A stretch of DNA of 64,000 nucleotides from Mycolicibacterium goodii. Its GTDB lineage: Bacteria > Actinomycetota > Actinomycetes > Mycobacteriales > Mycobacteriaceae. Shown here in pieces: positions 48,831 through 58,963 of the stretch (within the stretch, counting starts at the first letter, position 1; the number at the start of each line of letters is the position of its first letter). The notes beneath the pieces are model-generated. The model ran no database searches and was not told the origin of the DNA. It was given only the letters and a program-made list of their open reading frames with translations. Both the position numbers and the translations under genes were made by a program. The stretch spans positions 5,862,048-5,926,047 of the forward strand of contig NZ_CP012150.1 in the NCBI RefSeq assembly GCF_001187505.1, read 5' to 3'.

Positions 48831-48860
48831 TGGCCATCTCAAATTTTGAGACGCTAGTAT
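48831..48860 (+). promoter_or_regulatory. Candidate leaderless promoter of ltbR
   Basis: TGGCCA (48831-48836), 18 nt, TAGTAT (48855-48860), then 6 nt to the GTG start at 48867. The spacing predicts transcription starting at the GTG. The operator-like palindrome lies between the two hexamers. Confidence 0.55.
48837..48851. promoter_or_regulatory. Probable LtbR operator
   Basis: TCTCAAA-T-TTTGAGA, a perfect 7-bp inverted repeat with a 1-nt centre, inside the ltbR promoter and upstream of leuC. Corynebacterial LtbR, an IclR repressor of leuCD and leuB, acts from the equivalent gap, so autorepression and leuCD repression are expected here. Confidence 0.7.
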
Positions 48861-48866
48861 CTCTCT

Positions 48867-49568
48867 GTGAGAAATGATAGCGGCATCGGCGTGCTCGACA
48901 AAGCGGTGGGCGTACTGCACACCGTCGCCGAGTCCCCGTGCGGTCTGGCCGAACTGTGCGAACGGACCGGTCTGCCACGGGCCACCGCCCACCGCCTGGC
49001 GGCGGGTCTGGAAACCCACCGGCTGCTCGCCAGGGACGCCGACGGACGCTGGCGCCTCGGGCCCGCACTGACCGAATTGGCCGCTCACGTCAACGATCCG
49101 CTGATTTCGGCGGGCGCCGCGGTACTTCCCCGCCTGCGCGAGATCACGGGCGAGAGCGTGCAGCTGTACCGCCGCGAAGGGCTGTTCCGGGTGTGCGTGG
49201 TGGCGCTGGAACCGCCCGCGGGTCTTCGCGACACCGTGCCCGTGGGCACCCAGCTTCCGATGACCGCGGGCTCGGGCGCCAAAGTTCTGCTGGCGTACGC
49301 CGATGCCGCGACCCAACAGGCCGTGCTGCCGTCGGCGAAGTTCACCGAGCGCACGCTGGCCGAGGTGCGCAAGCGTGGTTGGGCGCAGAGCGCCGCCGAG
49401 CGCGAGCCGGGCGTGGCGAGTGTGAGTGCGCCGGTGCGCGACAGCCGCGGTCAGGTGATCGCCGCGGTGTCGGTGTCGGGACCCATCGACCGGATGGGCC
49501 GGCGCCCCGGTGCCCGGTGGGCCGCGGATCTGCTCGCCGCGGCCGAGGCGCTCGCGCGCCGGTTGTGA
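48867..49568 (+). CDS. ltbR: IclR-family regulator of leucine biosynthesis (LtbR-like)
   Basis: 233 aa. Winged helix at about 8-65 (GIGVLDKAVGVLHTVAE ... GLPRATAHRLAAGLETHRLL) and IclR effector domain (VQLYRREGLFRVCVVALEPPAGL, AGSGAKVLLAYA, GVASVSAPVRDSRGQVIAAVSVSGP). Divergent from leuCD, the conserved actinobacterial arrangement for LtbR. GTG start with no ribosome site but a -10 hexamer 6 nt upstream, so probably leaderless. Confidence 0.92.
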   Translation: MRNDSGIGVLDKAVGVLHTVAESPCGLAELCERTGLPRATAHRLAAGLETHRLLARDADGRWRLGPALTELAAHVNDPLISAGAAVLPRLREITGESVQLYRREGLFRVCVVALEPPAGLRDTVPVGTQLPMTAGSGAKVLLAYADAATQQAVLPSAKFTERTLAEVRKRGWAQSAAEREPGVASVSAPVRDSRGQVIAAVSVSGPIDRMGRRPGARWAADLLAAAEALARRL

Positions 49569-49612
49569 GCTCCGGTGTGACGAACGTCGCCCGTGGGTGC
49601 GGAGCCGAGAAA

Positions 49613-49653
49613 AGCCGAAGGCGCCCAGTTCGTGGAACTGGGCGCCTTCGGCT
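49613..49653. terminator. Hairpin between ltbR and tRNA-Glu
   Basis: Perfect 19-bp stem, arms 49613-49631 and 49635-49653 (AGCCGAAGGCGCCC ... GGGCGCCTTCGGCT) with loop GTG. It lies downstream of ltbR on one strand and just 4 nt past tRNA-Glu on the other, so it can end both transcripts. Only a short GTTGT follows. Confidence 0.8.
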
Positions 49654-49657
49654 GTTG

Positions 49658-49730
49658 TACCCCCGATGGGATTCGAACCCACGCTACCGCCGTGAGAGGG
49701 CGGCGTCCTAGGCCGCTAGACGACGGGGGC
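49658..49730 (-). tRNA. tRNA-Glu (anticodon CUC)
   Basis: 73 nt on the reverse strand. Acceptor GCCCCCG pairs with CGGGGGT (one G-U). The anticodon loop CTCTCAC gives anticodon CUC for GAG codons. The T arm GTGGGTTCGAATCCCAT is canonical, and the D arm is normal. CCA is not encoded. Co-oriented with tRNA-Gln and gltX. Confidence 0.96.
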
Positions 49731-49799
49731 TAGAACTTTCGGGAGGTCAGCATAGCTCAGAGATTCGCTCTGACCTAATCCGACCCGACCCGGTCGCAT

Positions 49800-49873
49800 T
49801 GGCTGGGGTACCAGGACTCGAACCTAGAATGGCTGAACCAGAATCAGCTGTGTTGCCAATTACACCATACCCC
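49800..49873 (-). tRNA. tRNA-Gln (anticodon CUG)
   Basis: 74 nt including an encoded CCA. Acceptor TGGGGTA/TACCCCA, anticodon loop TTCTGGT (anticodon CUG), T arm CTAGGTTCGAGTCCTGG. Lies 69 nt upstream of tRNA-Glu and 117 nt downstream of the gltX stop, all on the reverse strand. Confidence 0.96.
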
Positions 49874-49990
49874 ATTTGAAGCCCATCACCGCTGGTCACG
49901 GGCTTCTCGGACCGGTTCGCTCGGCGGGATGTCCTCCCGCTTGCGCTTACCGGGCCGACGAGCAGACTACCAAAGATTTCGGGGTGGTTT

Positions 49991-51451
49991 TCACACCCGG
50001 TCCCTGGCGGCGCGCAACCGCGCCAGGCTGCGGTCCCGACCGAGCAGTTCCATCGACTCGAACAGCGGTGGGCTCACCGCGGCGCCGGTGACCGCGACGC
50101 GGATCGGGCCGAACGCCTTGCGCGGTTTGAGCTCCATACCGTCCAGCAGCGCCGCCTTGAGCGCCGCCTCGATCGCCGGGGTGGTCCACTCCCCGACCGG
50201 TTCCAGGGCGCTCAGAGCGGCATTCAGGACCGCTGCGGACTCCGGCTTCAACTCCTTGGCCGCCGACTTCTCGTCGATCTCGTAGGCATCGTCGTTGAAG
50301 AACTTCAACAGCCCCCACGCGTCGCCCAGCACCACGATGCGGGTCTGCACCAGCGCGGCCGCCTCGGCGAACGCGGCGTCGTCGAGCGTCGTGTCGTGCC
50401 CGTGTGTGACGAAGTACTCACGCAGCCGGGCGGTGAAGTCCTCCGGTGTGAGCATCCGGATGTGCTCGGCGTTGATCGCGTCGGCCTTCTTCTGGTCGAA
50501 CCGGGCCGGATTGGAGTTGACGTTGACCACATCGAACGCGGCCACCATCTCGTCGAGGGTGAACACGTCGTGATCGTCGGCGATGCCCCAGCCCAGCAGC
50601 GCGAGGTAGTTGAGCAGGCCCTCGGGGATGAACCCGCGGTCGCGGTGCAGGAACAGGTTGGACTGCGGGTCGCGCTTGGACAGCTTCTTGTTGCCCTCCC
50701 CCAGAACGCTTGGCAGATGTGCGAACTCGGGCACGAGTTCGGCGACACCGATGCGCATCAGCGCCCGGTACAGCGCGATCTGACGCGGCGTCGAGGGCAG
50801 GATGTCCTCGCCGCGCAGCACGTGTGTGATCTTCATCAACGCGTCGTCGACGGGGTTGACCAACGTGTACAACGGATCACCGTTGCTGCGGGTGATCGCG
50901 AAGTCCGGCACCGAACCGGCCGCGAAGGTCGTCGGACCGCGCACCAGGTCGTTCCACGACAGGTCCTCGTCCGGCATCCGCAGACGCAGCACCGGCTTGC
51001 GGCCCTCGTCGGCGAACGCCTTGCGCTGCGCGTCGGTCAGGGTGCGGTCGTAGTTGTCATAACCCAACTTCGGGTTGCGCCCGGCCGCGAGGTGACGCGC
51101 CTCGACCTCCTCCGGCGTCGAATAGGCCTCGTACACCTCGCCGGCCTCCAGCAGACGCGCGACGACGTCGCGGTAGATCTCGTGCCGCTGTGACTGCCGG
51201 TAGGGCCCATACGGGCCACCGACTTCGGGCCCCTCGTCCCAGTCCATCCCGAGCCAGCGCAGCGCGTCGAGGATCGCGGCGTAACTCTCGTCACTGTCGC
51301 GGGCGGCATCGGTGTCCTCGATCCGGAAGACGAAATCCCCTCCGGTGTGACGCGCATAGGCCCAGTTGAACAGGGCGGTGCGCACCAGCCCGACGTGGGG
51401 GGTGCCGGTGGGCGACGGACAGAACCGGACCCGGACCTTCTTGGTTGTCAT
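49991..51451 (-). CDS. gltX: Glutamyl-tRNA synthetase
   Basis: Class I synthetase, 486 aa. The HIGH-equivalent is [19 protein letters not shown], and KLSKRD is the KMSKS-equivalent. Mycobacteria lack GlnRS, so this enzyme is expected to charge both tRNA-Glu and, for later amidation by GatCAB, tRNA-Gln. ATG 51451 overlaps the upstream hydrolase stop (ATGA). The two substrate tRNAs follow directly on the same strand. Confidence 0.97.
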   Translation of the reverse strand: MTTKKVRVRFCPSPTGTPHVGLVRTALFNWAYARHTGGDFVFRIEDTDAARDSDESYAAILDALRWLGMDWDEGPEVGGPYGPYRQSQRHEIYRDVVARLLEAGEVYEAYSTPEEVEARHLAAGRNPKLGYDNYDRTLTDAQRKAFADEGRKPVLRLRMPDEDLSWNDLVRGPTTFAAGSVPDFAITRSNGDPLYTLVNPVDDALMKITHVLRGEDILPSTPRQIALYRALMRIGVAELVPEFAHLPSVLGEGNKKLSKRDPQSNLFLHRDRGFIPEGLLNYLALLGWGIADDHDVFTLDEMVAAFDVVNVNSNPARFDQKKADAINAEHIRMLTPEDFTARLREYFVTHGHDTTLDDAAFAEAAALVQTRIVVLGDAWGLLKFFNDDAYEIDEKSAAKELKPESAAVLNAALSALEPVGEWTTPAIEAALKAALLDGMELKPRKAFGPIRVAVTGAAVSPPLFESMELLGRDRSLARLRAARDRV

Positions 51452-52227
51452 CTCTTCCCTTTACGCACAACAGGATTGGTGAGTGTGCCGATGCCCTCGA
51501 CGGTGATGCTGACGGTGTCGCCGTCCTCGATGGGGCCGACGCCCTCCGGGGTCCCGGTCAAGATGACGTCACCCGGCAGCAGCGTCATCACCGCCGAGGT
51601 CCACTCCACGAGCGTCCCGATGTCGTGCAGCAGCAGTGAGGTTCGGCTGCGTTGGCGCACCTCGCCGTTGACCTCGGTGCGCAGTTCGACGTCCGAGGGG
51701 TCGAGGTCGGTGACGATCCACGGGCCCAGCGGGCAGAAGGTGTCGTGCCCCTTCGCCCGCATCCACTGGCCGTCCTTGCGCTGCTGATCCCGCGCCGAGA
51801 CGTCGTTGCCGATTGTGTAGCCGAGGATGAAGTCGGCCGCACGCGCGGCGGGGACGTCCTTGCACGGCCTGCCGATGACGATCGCCAACTCGCCCTCGTG
51901 GTGCACGGGGTCGGCATCGGCAGGCAGCTGGATCGGCACGTTGGGACCGATGATCGCGGTGTTCGGCTTGAGGAAGATCACCGGATCTTCCGGCGCGACA
52001 CCGCCCATCTCCTCGGCGTGCGCGGCGTAGTTCTTACCGACCGCGACCACCTTGCTGGCGAGGATCGGTGCGAGCAGCCGGACGTCGGCCAACGGCCAGC
52101 TGCGTCCGGTGAAGTTCGGGGTTCCGAACGGGTGCTCGGCGATCTCTTTGCAGACGGCATCTGGTCCGTCGCCTTCGATGCTCACGAATGCGACGCCGTC
52201 AGGACTGGCAACTCGACCTAAGCGCAT
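51448..52227 (-). CDS. Fumarylacetoacetate hydrolase-family protein
   Basis: 259 aa. FAH fold with the metal-binding triad in [12 protein letters not shown] (Glu-x-Glu-like) and the following Asp in [38 protein letters not shown] and [17 protein letters not shown] are typical of the acylpyruvase/oxaloacetate-decarboxylase branch. A likely activity is cleavage or decarboxylation of a 2-oxo acid. ATG 52227 lacks a ribosome site but has a -10 hexamer 7 nt upstream, so the gene is probably leaderless. Coupled to gltX, as in other mycobacteria. Confidence 0.9.
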   Translation of the reverse strand: MRLGRVASPDGVAFVSIEGDGPDAVCKEIAEHPFGTPNFTGRSWPLADVRLLAPILASKVVAVGKNYAAHAEEMGGVAPEDPVIFLKPNTAIIGPNVPIQLPADADPVHHEGELAIVIGRPCKDVPAARAADFILGYTIGNDVSARDQQRKDGQWMRAKGHDTFCPLGPWIVTDLDPSDVELRTEVNGEVRQRSRTSLLLHDIGTLVEWTSAVMTLLPGDVILTGTPEGVGPIEDGDTVSITVEGIGTLTNPVVRKGKR

Positions 52228-52234
52228 TTTTGTC

Positions 52235-52261
52235 AGCGTAGTGCGCACGCCGGCACGCCAA
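52235..52261 (-). promoter_or_regulatory. Candidate leaderless promoter of the FAH-gltX operon
   Basis: Reverse strand: TTGGCG (52256-52261), 15 nt, TACGCT (52235-52240), then 7 nt to the ATG. The spacer is short, but -10 and start-codon spacing fit leaderless initiation. Confidence 0.4.
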
Positions 52262-52277
52262 GCCGGGACGCCTGTCC

Positions 52278-53462
52278 TCAGCGGCCGTCGAACGCCGCGC
52301 GCAGGAACGGTGTGGAGTCCGGGACGGACGCCAGGACCGTCCCGGAGTGATCTTCGTCCGGATAGACCTTGAGTGTGACGTCTTGCCCGTTGGCCCGCAG
52401 CGCGTCGTTGAGCTGCAGGGTGAGAGCGGGCGGAACGTCGCGGTCCTGCATGCCGACACCGAGGAAGATCGGCCGGTCGTAGCCACTGGTGGGTGTGCCC
52501 ATGTAGGCGTCGAGTGCGGTATCGACGCCGGGAAGTGTGGCGAGCGGCGCGCGGAAGAAGTCGGTGGGCGTCATCGACGCCAGTGCCTCGTCGAGCTGCG
52601 GTTTGCACAGGGTCTCGGCCTTGGCGACCGCGTCGAGGCCCGCCGGCGTGAGCACGCTGTTGACATCGATGTCGGGCCGGGCCTCACGGAACCCGGCCAG
52701 GATGTACCCGGTGTAGCTGTTGGCGGCCGGGCCCAGGTTGGGCGGCAGCGCCATGTCCGGGCCCGCGTGTTTCACGATGCTCTCGACGTTGTACGGCGTC
52801 CCGGTCGCCACCACACCGCGGTAGTCCAGGCCGGTGCCGTGGCTGAATTCGGTGGCCCAGCGGGCACTGTTGACCGCCGCCCCGCCGCCCTGCGACTGGC
52901 CGACGATGGCCCACTCGGGTGACAGCGGCAGGTCCATCTGGTGCATGGCGATCACGGAGTCGACCACGCTGTGCGCGGTGGCCACGCTGTTGAGGTAGCT
53001 CATCAGTCCCGGTGTGCCCAGGCCCGCGTAGTCCGAACCCACGACCGCGTAGCCCTGGTCGAGCCAGTGCGTGAGGTATTCGTTGTCGCGGGCGCTGCGC
53101 GGTTGCGCCGAGGGTGCGCAGTCGTCGCCGAGCCCCACGGTGCCATGCGCCCATGCGATCACCGGCCATCCGCCGTCGGGGACCGGACCGCGCGGGACGA
53201 ACACCGCCGCGGTGCTCACCGCGGGTGAATCGTGCTGATCGACAGTCGAGTACAGGATCCGGTAGGCGCGTTCGGCGCCGGCCACCGAAAGTGCGGGATC
53301 CAGCGGCACCGACTGGATGAGCGTGCCTTCCCGCGGGATGGGCTCGTCGTACCGGCGCGCGTCCAGGTTCGACCACACCGGCTCGGCGGCAGCCGCCGTG
53401 GGAACCGGCGTGACGGCCATCGCACACATCAGGGAAATGCCTGTGACCAACCGCTTTTTCAC
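52278..53462 (-). CDS. Secreted lipase, LIP family
   Basis: 394 aa. Signal peptide MKKRLVTGISLMCAMAVTPVPTA-A, cleavage near AAAAEP. The nucleophile elbow GQSQGG and the oxyanion segment VIAWAHGTVGLGDDCAPS place it in the secretory lipase (Candida Lip-like) family. The catalytic Asp/His are probably in VGMQDRDVPP and YPDEDHSGT. GTG start. It would hydrolyse exogenous acylglycerols or esters. Divergent from the MFS gene across 85 bp. Confidence 0.88.
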   Translation of the reverse strand: MKKRLVTGISLMCAMAVTPVPTAAAAEPVWSNLDARRYDEPIPREGTLIQSVPLDPALSVAGAERAYRILYSTVDQHDSPAVSTAAVFVPRGPVPDGGWPVIAWAHGTVGLGDDCAPSAQPRSARDNEYLTHWLDQGYAVVGSDYAGLGTPGLMSYLNSVATAHSVVDSVIAMHQMDLPLSPEWAIVGQSQGGGAAVNSARWATEFSHGTGLDYRGVVATGTPYNVESIVKHAGPDMALPPNLGPAANSYTGYILAGFREARPDIDVNSVLTPAGLDAVAKAETLCKPQLDEALASMTPTDFFRAPLATLPGVDTALDAYMGTPTSGYDRPIFLGVGMQDRDVPPALTLQLNDALRANGQDVTLKVYPDEDHSGTVLASVPDSTPFLRAAFDGR

Positions 53463-53547
53463 GGCTAAAGGCTAGAGCCTCCCGATGCGAGTCCATATCC
53501 TGAGACCCAGGTTCGATATTTTGAGAAGCCATGACACCATGGGTTGC

Positions 53548-54735
53548 ATGGCAACCCCGGCGATCGGCACCGCACGCCGCTGGTCGATGCTCGTGATCGC
53601 GTTGACGTCCACCATGTGCGCCAACGTGTTCATCAACGGCGCGGCGTTTCTCATCCCGACGTTGCACAGCGAACGTGGTCTCGATCTGGCGCGGTCCGGT
53701 CTGCTGTCGTCGATGCCGAGCTTCGGCATGGTCGCGACGCTCATCGCGTGGGGCTACATCGTCGACCGCTTCGGCGAACGCCTCGTACTGGGTCTGGGGT
53801 CGGCGCTCACGGGTGCTGCGGCCCTCGCTGCAGCATCGGTCCAATCACTGTTCGCCGTCGGCCTTTTCCTGCTGCTCGGCGGGATGGCCGCGGCCAGCAG
53901 CAACTCGGCGAGCGGACGCCTGGTCGTCGGCTGGTTCCCGCCCGAACAGCGCGGGCTGGTGATGGGCATCCGCCAGACCGCGACTCCGTTGGGAGTCGGC
54001 TTGGGGGCGTTGGTGATTCCCCGCGTGGCCGAAAGTCACGGGGTGTCCGCGGCTTTGCTGTTCCCGGCGATCGTGTGCGGGATCGCCGCCGTGGTCAGTG
54101 CGGTGTTCGTGATCGACCCGCCCCGGCTGCCGCGCGCCGAGGCCCCCGCAGAACATCTCGCCAACCCCTACCGCGGCTCGTCGGTGCTGTGGCGCATCCA
54201 CGCCGTCTCGGTGCTGCTGGTGGTGCCACAGGGAGTGCTGTGGACCTTCGCTCTGGTATGGCTCATGACCGACCGGGGCTGGTCGGCCGCCTCGGCGGGC
54301 GTTCTGGTCACCGTCACGCAATTGCTGGGCGCCGGTGGACGAATCGCGGCGGGCCGGTGGTCGGATGTCGTGGGTTACCGGCTGCGGCCGATCCGCACGA
54401 TCGCGCTGGCCGCCGCGGTGACCATGGCCGCGCTGGCCCTCACCGACTGGTTGTCGTCGCCGGTCAGCATCGCGTTGATGGTGATCGCGTCGGTGATCAC
54501 GGTGTCGGACAACGGGTTGGCGTTCACCGGGATCGCCGAGATCGCCGGGCCGTTCTGGAGCGGGCGTGCGCTGGGGACACAGAACACCAGCCAGCATCTG
54601 GCGACGGCGGTGTCGTCGCCGGTGTTCGGCGGGTTGATCGGCGTGGCTGGATATCCGGTGGCCTTTGCGGTGTGCGCACTGCTGCCGGCCCTGGCGATCC
54701 CGCTCGTGCCCGTCGAACCGGCCCGTGAGAGCTGA
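53548..54735 (+). CDS. MFS transporter
   Basis: 395 aa, about 12 membrane helices. The loop 2-3 motif is GYIVDRFGERLVLGLGSA, close to the MFS GxLaDrxGrkxxl signature. A second-half counterpart is GGRIAAGRWSDVVGYRLRPIR. Substrate not predictable; it resembles the sugar-phosphate/oxalate-formate type subgroup. ATG 53548 is used; ATG 53539 would add three residues. It converges on leuB, with a large hairpin in the gap. Confidence 0.88.
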   Translation: MATPAIGTARRWSMLVIALTSTMCANVFINGAAFLIPTLHSERGLDLARSGLLSSMPSFGMVATLIAWGYIVDRFGERLVLGLGSALTGAAALAAASVQSLFAVGLFLLLGGMAAASSNSASGRLVVGWFPPEQRGLVMGIRQTATPLGVGLGALVIPRVAESHGVSAALLFPAIVCGIAAVVSAVFVIDPPRLPRAEAPAEHLANPYRGSSVLWRIHAVSVLLVVPQGVLWTFALVWLMTDRGWSAASAGVLVTVTQLLGAGGRIAAGRWSDVVGYRLRPIRTIALAAAVTMAALALTDWLSSPVSIALMVIASVITVSDNGLAFTGIAEIAGPFWSGRALGTQNTSQHLATAVSSPVFGGLIGVAGYPVAFAVCALLPALAIPLVPVEPARES

Positions 54736-54741
54736 GCGTCA

Positions 54742-54795
54742 GATTCTGCGTTGAGGGCGCACGGCGCGAGAAGCCTGCGCCCTCGACGCGGAATC
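54742..54795. terminator. Hairpin between MFS gene and leuB
   Basis: 20-nt arms 54742-54761 and 54776-54795 (GATTCTGCGTTGAGGGCGCA with its complement, two G-U pairs) and a 14-nt loop. Located between convergent stops; no T-run, so a bidirectional terminator is inferred from position only. Confidence 0.65.
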
Positions 54796-54802
54796 GAACA
54801 GC

Positions 54803-55825
54803 TCAGAGCAGCGCGCGGATCCGCTCGCCCACCGCGGCGGTGGACAGCTTCTCGTCGCCGCGGGTGGCCAGGTGCTCGGAGACCGCCTTGTCGACGCGCG
54901 CGGCCGCATCGGTTGCGCCGACATGTGCCAGCAGCAGGCCCACGCTCATCACCGCGGCCGTGGGATCGGCGATGCCCTGCCCCGCGATGTCGGGTGCACT
55001 GCCGTGCACGGGTTCGAACATCGACGGATTGGTGCGCGTGGCATCGATGTTGCCGCTGGCGGCCAGTCCGATGCCACCGCACACCGCGGCGGCGAGGTCG
55101 GTGATGATGTCGCCGAACAAGTTGTCGGTGACGATCACATCGAAGCGGCCCGGATCGGTGACCATGTGGATGGTCGCGGCGTCGATGTGCTGGTAGCCCA
55201 CCTCCACGTCGGGGTACTCCCGGGCGACCCGATCGACGGTGCGCGACCACAGGCTGCCCGCAAACGCCAGCACGTTGGTCTTGTGCACCAGGGTCAGGTG
55301 CTTGCGACGGTTCTGCGCGCGGGCGAACGCATCCCGCACGACGCGCTCGACGCCGAACGCCGTGTTGACGCTGACCTCGGTCGCAACCTCGTGCGGGGTA
55401 CCGACGCGCAACGCACCGCCGTTGCCGGTGTAGGGGCCCTCGGTGCCCTCGCGCACCACGACGAAATCGATGGGCGGGTTGCCGACGAGCGGACCCGTCA
55501 CACCCGGATACAGCTTGCCCGGACGCAGATTCACGTGATGGTCGAGGGCGAACCGCAGCTTGAGCAGCATGCCGCGCTCGAGCACACCGCTGGGCACCGA
55601 CGGGTCGCCGATCGCGCCGAGCAGGATCGCGTCGTAGCCACGCAGTTCCTCGATCGTCTCGTCGGAGAGCAGTTCGCCGGTGGCGTGATAGCGCCGGGCG
55701 CCGAGGTCGTACTCGGTCTCGTCGACTCCGGGCAGCACGGCGTCGAGCACCTTGACGGCCTCGGCGATGACCTCCGGACCGATGCCGTCACCGGGGATGA
55801 CGGCCAGCTTCAGATTGGAACTCAT
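54803..55825 (-). CDS. leuB: 3-isopropylmalate dehydrogenase
   Basis: Third enzyme of leucine synthesis. 340 aa. Start [24 protein letters not shown]; substrate-binding arginines lie in [20 protein letters not shown]; the metal/NAD region is [25 protein letters not shown] and the adenosine loop is [20 protein letters not shown]. The ATG overlaps the serA stop (ATGA), so leuB is translated with serA rather than with leuCD. Confidence 0.97.
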   Translation of the reverse strand: MSSNLKLAVIPGDGIGPEVIAEAVKVLDAVLPGVDETEYDLGARRYHATGELLSDETIEELRGYDAILLGAIGDPSVPSGVLERGMLLKLRFALDHHVNLRPGKLYPGVTGPLVGNPPIDFVVVREGTEGPYTGNGGALRVGTPHEVATEVSVNTAFGVERVVRDAFARAQNRRKHLTLVHKTNVLAFAGSLWSRTVDRVAREYPDVEVGYQHIDAATIHMVTDPGRFDVIVTDNLFGDIITDLAAAVCGGIGLAASGNIDATRTNPSMFEPVHGSAPDIAGQGIADPTAAVMSVGLLLAHVGATDAAARVDKAVSEHLATRGDEKLSTAAVGERIRALL

Positions 55826-57408
55826 GACAGATCAACCACTTCCAGCGTGCTGGCGCCGACCGCTTCGGCGATCGCGGCGCGCACATCGTCGGGGACATCG
55901 GTGTCGAGACGCAGCATGACCGTGGCATGGTCGCCGCTGGCGTCCTGGCTCAGCTGGGCCGCAAGGATGTTGACGTTCGCGCCGCCGAGCAGGGTGCCGA
56001 TCTTGCCGAGCGCGCCCGGCTTGTCGCTGTAGTTGACGATCAGGTTGTAACCCTCGGCGCGCAGATCGAAGTTGCGGCCGTTGATCTGGACGATCTTCTC
56101 GACCAGCTGCGGCCCGGACAGGGTGCCCGCGACGTTGATCGACGAGCCGTCGGCGTGCACGGCGCGCACGTCGACGACGCTGCGGTGGTTCGGGCTCTCG
56201 CTCGCCGTGCCGATCTCGGCGGTCACCCCGCGATCCGCGGCGAGCGCAGGGGCGTTGACGAACGTCACCTGCTCGTCGACCACGGCCGAGAACAGACCGC
56301 GCAACGCCGAGAGCTTGAGGATCTCGACGTCCTCCGACGCGAGTTCGCCGCGCACCTGCACCGACAGGGTCACCGGCGGCGCATCGGAGAGGGCACCGAC
56401 CAGCACACCCAACTTGCGCACCAGATCGAGCCACGGCGCGACCTCTTCACCGACCGCACCGCCACCGACGTTGACCGCGTCCGGCACGAACTCGCCGGCC
56501 AGGGCGAGCTTCACGCTGACCGCGACATCGGTACCGGCACGGTCCTGCGCCTCGGCGGTCGAGGCGCCGAGGTGCGGCGTGACGACGACCTGCGGCAGGT
56601 CGAACAGCGGGCTGTCCGTGCAGGGTTCGGTGGCGAACACGTCGAGGCCGGCGCCGCGGACCTGACCGCTGGCGATCGCGTCGGCGAGGGCCTGCTCGTC
56701 GATCAGGCCGCCGCGCGCGGCATTGACGATGATCACGCCCTTCTTGGTCTTCGCGAGCGCCTCCTTGCCGATCAGGCCCGCGGTCTCCTTGGTCTTGGGC
56801 AGGTGCACCGAGATGAAGTCGGCGCGCGCCAGAAGTTCGTCGAGCGTGAGCAGTTCGATACCGAGCTGTGCCGCACGGGCCTGCGACACGTACGGGTCAT
56901 AGGCGACGATGTACGCACCGAATGCCGCCAGCCGCTGCGCGACCAGCTGGCCGATGCGCCCGAGGCCGACGACACCGACGGTCTTGCCGAAGATCTCGGT
57001 GCCCGAGAACGACGACCGCTTCCAGGTGCGCTCGCGCAACGTCGTGTCGGCGGCCGGGATCTGGCGGGCCGTCGCCAACAGCAGCGCGATGGCGTGTTCG
57101 GCGGCGCTGTGGATGTTCGAGGTCGGCGCGTTGACCACGAGCACGCCGCGTGCGGTCGCCGCGTCGACGTCGACGTTGTCGAGACCGACACCCGCGCGCG
57201 CGACGATCTTGAGTTTCGGGGCCGCCGCGATGACCTCGGCGTCCACGGTGGTGGCCGAGCGGACGAGCAGGGCATCGGCCTCCTGCACCGCGTCGAGCAG
57301 CTTCGCCCGGTCGGGACCGTCGACCCACCTGACCTCCACCTCGTCACCGAGTGCGGCGACGGTGGATTCCGCAAGCTTGTCGGCTATCAGTACAACGGGA
57401 AGACTCAC
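55822..57408 (-). CDS. serA: D-3-phosphoglycerate dehydrogenase
   Basis: First step of serine synthesis. 528 aa, the long type I enzyme. NAD motif [21 protein letters not shown]; catalytic Arg in [10 protein letters not shown] and His in [14 protein letters not shown]. An intervening domain follows (about 320-450), then a C-terminal ACT domain ([22 protein letters not shown]) for serine feedback. GTG start. Operon with leuB. Confidence 0.97.
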   Translation of the reverse strand: MSLPVVLIADKLAESTVAALGDEVEVRWVDGPDRAKLLDAVQEADALLVRSATTVDAEVIAAAPKLKIVARAGVGLDNVDVDAATARGVLVVNAPTSNIHSAAEHAIALLLATARQIPAADTTLRERTWKRSSFSGTEIFGKTVGVVGLGRIGQLVAQRLAAFGAYIVAYDPYVSQARAAQLGIELLTLDELLARADFISVHLPKTKETAGLIGKEALAKTKKGVIIVNAARGGLIDEQALADAIASGQVRGAGLDVFATEPCTDSPLFDLPQVVVTPHLGASTAEAQDRAGTDVAVSVKLALAGEFVPDAVNVGGGAVGEEVAPWLDLVRKLGVLVGALSDAPPVTLSVQVRGELASEDVEILKLSALRGLFSAVVDEQVTFVNAPALAADRGVTAEIGTASESPNHRSVVDVRAVHADGSSINVAGTLSGPQLVEKIVQINGRNFDLRAEGYNLIVNYSDKPGALGKIGTLLGGANVNILAAQLSQDASGDHATVMLRLDTDVPDDVRAAIAEAVGASTLEVVDLS

Positions 57409-57485
57409 GCGGTCAGCCTAGTGGGTCCGCCCGGACACCGGAACGGCCGCTACCACGTCGAGCCCGGGTACGGTCTACTGGAGCT

Positions 57486-58910
57486 GTGGACGTCACAGTC
57501 GTCGGCAGCGGACCGAACGGGCTGACCGCAGCGGTCATCTGCGCGCGAGCCGGATTGTCCGTGCGGGTCATCGAGGCGCAAACCACCCCTGGCGGCGGTG
57601 CCCGCACCCTCCCCGATCCCGAGTTCAGCGGGGTGAGCCACGACATCTGCTCGGCCGTGCATCCGCTCGCCCTCGCATCGCCGTTCTTCTCTACCTACGA
57701 CCTGCAAGCCCACGGGGTGAAACTCGCCGTCCCCGACATCGCCTACGCCAACCCGCTCGTGGAGCGTCCCGCCGCGATCGGCTACCACGACATCGACCGC
57801 ACCTGTGCGGAGTTGGACGACGGACGCTCCTGGCGCAAGCTGCTCGGCCCGCTCGCCGACGACTGCGACGGCGTGGTCGGACTTCTGCTCGGCGACAAAC
57901 GGTCGTTCCCGCCGTCCGTCCCGGCCGCGCTGCGGGTGGCGCCCCGGCTGCTGGGACAGGGCACACCGCTGTGGCGGCTGCTGCGCGGCGATGACGCCCG
58001 TGCGTTGTTCAGTGGCGTTGCGGCACACACGATTTCGCAGATGCCCTCGCTGGTGTCGGCCGGCGCGGGGCTGATGCTGGCCACGCTCGCGCATGCCGTC
58101 GGCTGGCCGATCCCGATCGGCGGGTCGCAGGCGATACCCGACGCGCTGATCGCCGACCTGGCCGCACACGGCGGCGAACTGGTGCTCGGCGAGGAGGTCA
58201 CCCGAGCACCTTCTGGCGTCGTCATCTACGACACCGCACCGACCGCGCTGCTCTCGATCTACCGCGACTCAGTGCCCTCGCGATACGCGAAAGCGTTGCG
58301 CAACTACGCCTACGGACCAGGTGTCGCCAAGGTCGATTACGTGTTGTCCGGTGAGATCCCCTGGCGGGACCCACGTTTGGCGCAGGCACCCACGCTGCAC
58401 CTGGGTGGCAGCCGACGGCAGATGGCGCTGGCCGAATCGGAGATCGCCGGGGGCCGCCACGCCGGGTGGCCCATGGTGCTCGCGGCGTCACCACACATCG
58501 CCGACCCCGGGCGCATCGACTCCCAGGGCAGGCGGCCGCTGTGGACGTATGCGCACGTTCCCGCGGGTTCGACGGTCGACATGGCCGACACCGTGACGTC
58601 GATCTTCGAACGGTTCGCACCGGGGTTCCGCGACCTCGTCGTCGCGGTGCGCAGCGTGCCCGCATCCCAGATGACCCATCACAACGCCAACCTGATCGGC
58701 GGTGACATCGGCGTGGGCGCCAACAACATGGTGAGTGCGCTGACCGGGCCGACCCCCCGACTCAACCCGTGGACCACGCCGATCCCCAAGGCGTACCTGT
58801 GCTCGTCGGCAACGCCGCCCGGCGGCGGCGTGCACGGCATGTCGGGGTTCTACGCCGCGCGCACCGTGCTCAGACGCGAGTTCGGCATGGACCTTCCGGC
58901 GTTTCGCTGA
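57486..58910 (+). CDS. FAD-dependent phytoene-desaturase-like oxidoreductase
   Basis: 474 aa from GTG 57486 with GGAG just upstream. N-terminal FAD motif VTVVGSGPNGLTAAVICARAGLSVRVIEA followed by GGGARTLPDPEFSGVSHDICSA, typical of the NAD(P)/FAD amine-oxidase/phytoene-dehydrogenase superfamily. C-terminal FAD contact: SATPPGGGVHGMSGFYAART. No carotenoid genes are nearby, so the substrate is unknown. Confidence 0.87.
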   Translation: MDVTVVGSGPNGLTAAVICARAGLSVRVIEAQTTPGGGARTLPDPEFSGVSHDICSAVHPLALASPFFSTYDLQAHGVKLAVPDIAYANPLVERPAAIGYHDIDRTCAELDDGRSWRKLLGPLADDCDGVVGLLLGDKRSFPPSVPAALRVAPRLLGQGTPLWRLLRGDDARALFSGVAAHTISQMPSLVSAGAGLMLATLAHAVGWPIPIGGSQAIPDALIADLAAHGGELVLGEEVTRAPSGVVIYDTAPTALLSIYRDSVPSRYAKALRNYAYGPGVAKVDYVLSGEIPWRDPRLAQAPTLHLGGSRRQMALAESEIAGGRHAGWPMVLAASPHIADPGRIDSQGRRPLWTYAHVPAGSTVDMADTVTSIFERFAPGFRDLVVAVRSVPASQMTHHNANLIGGDIGVGANNMVSALTGPTPRLNPWTTPIPKAYLCSSATPPGGGVHGMSGFYAARTVLRREFGMDLPAFR

Positions 58911-58963
58911 CCGCGACCGCCCGGCATGCGTCGTTTGCGGCCCAACTGGGTATCCCGGGCGGC

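Noticed and set aside
53463..53547. TTGAGA and TGAGAC motifs between the lipase and MFS genes, resembling half of the LtbR palindrome
   Set aside because: No complete inverted repeat can be formed and there is no functional link to leucine synthesis.
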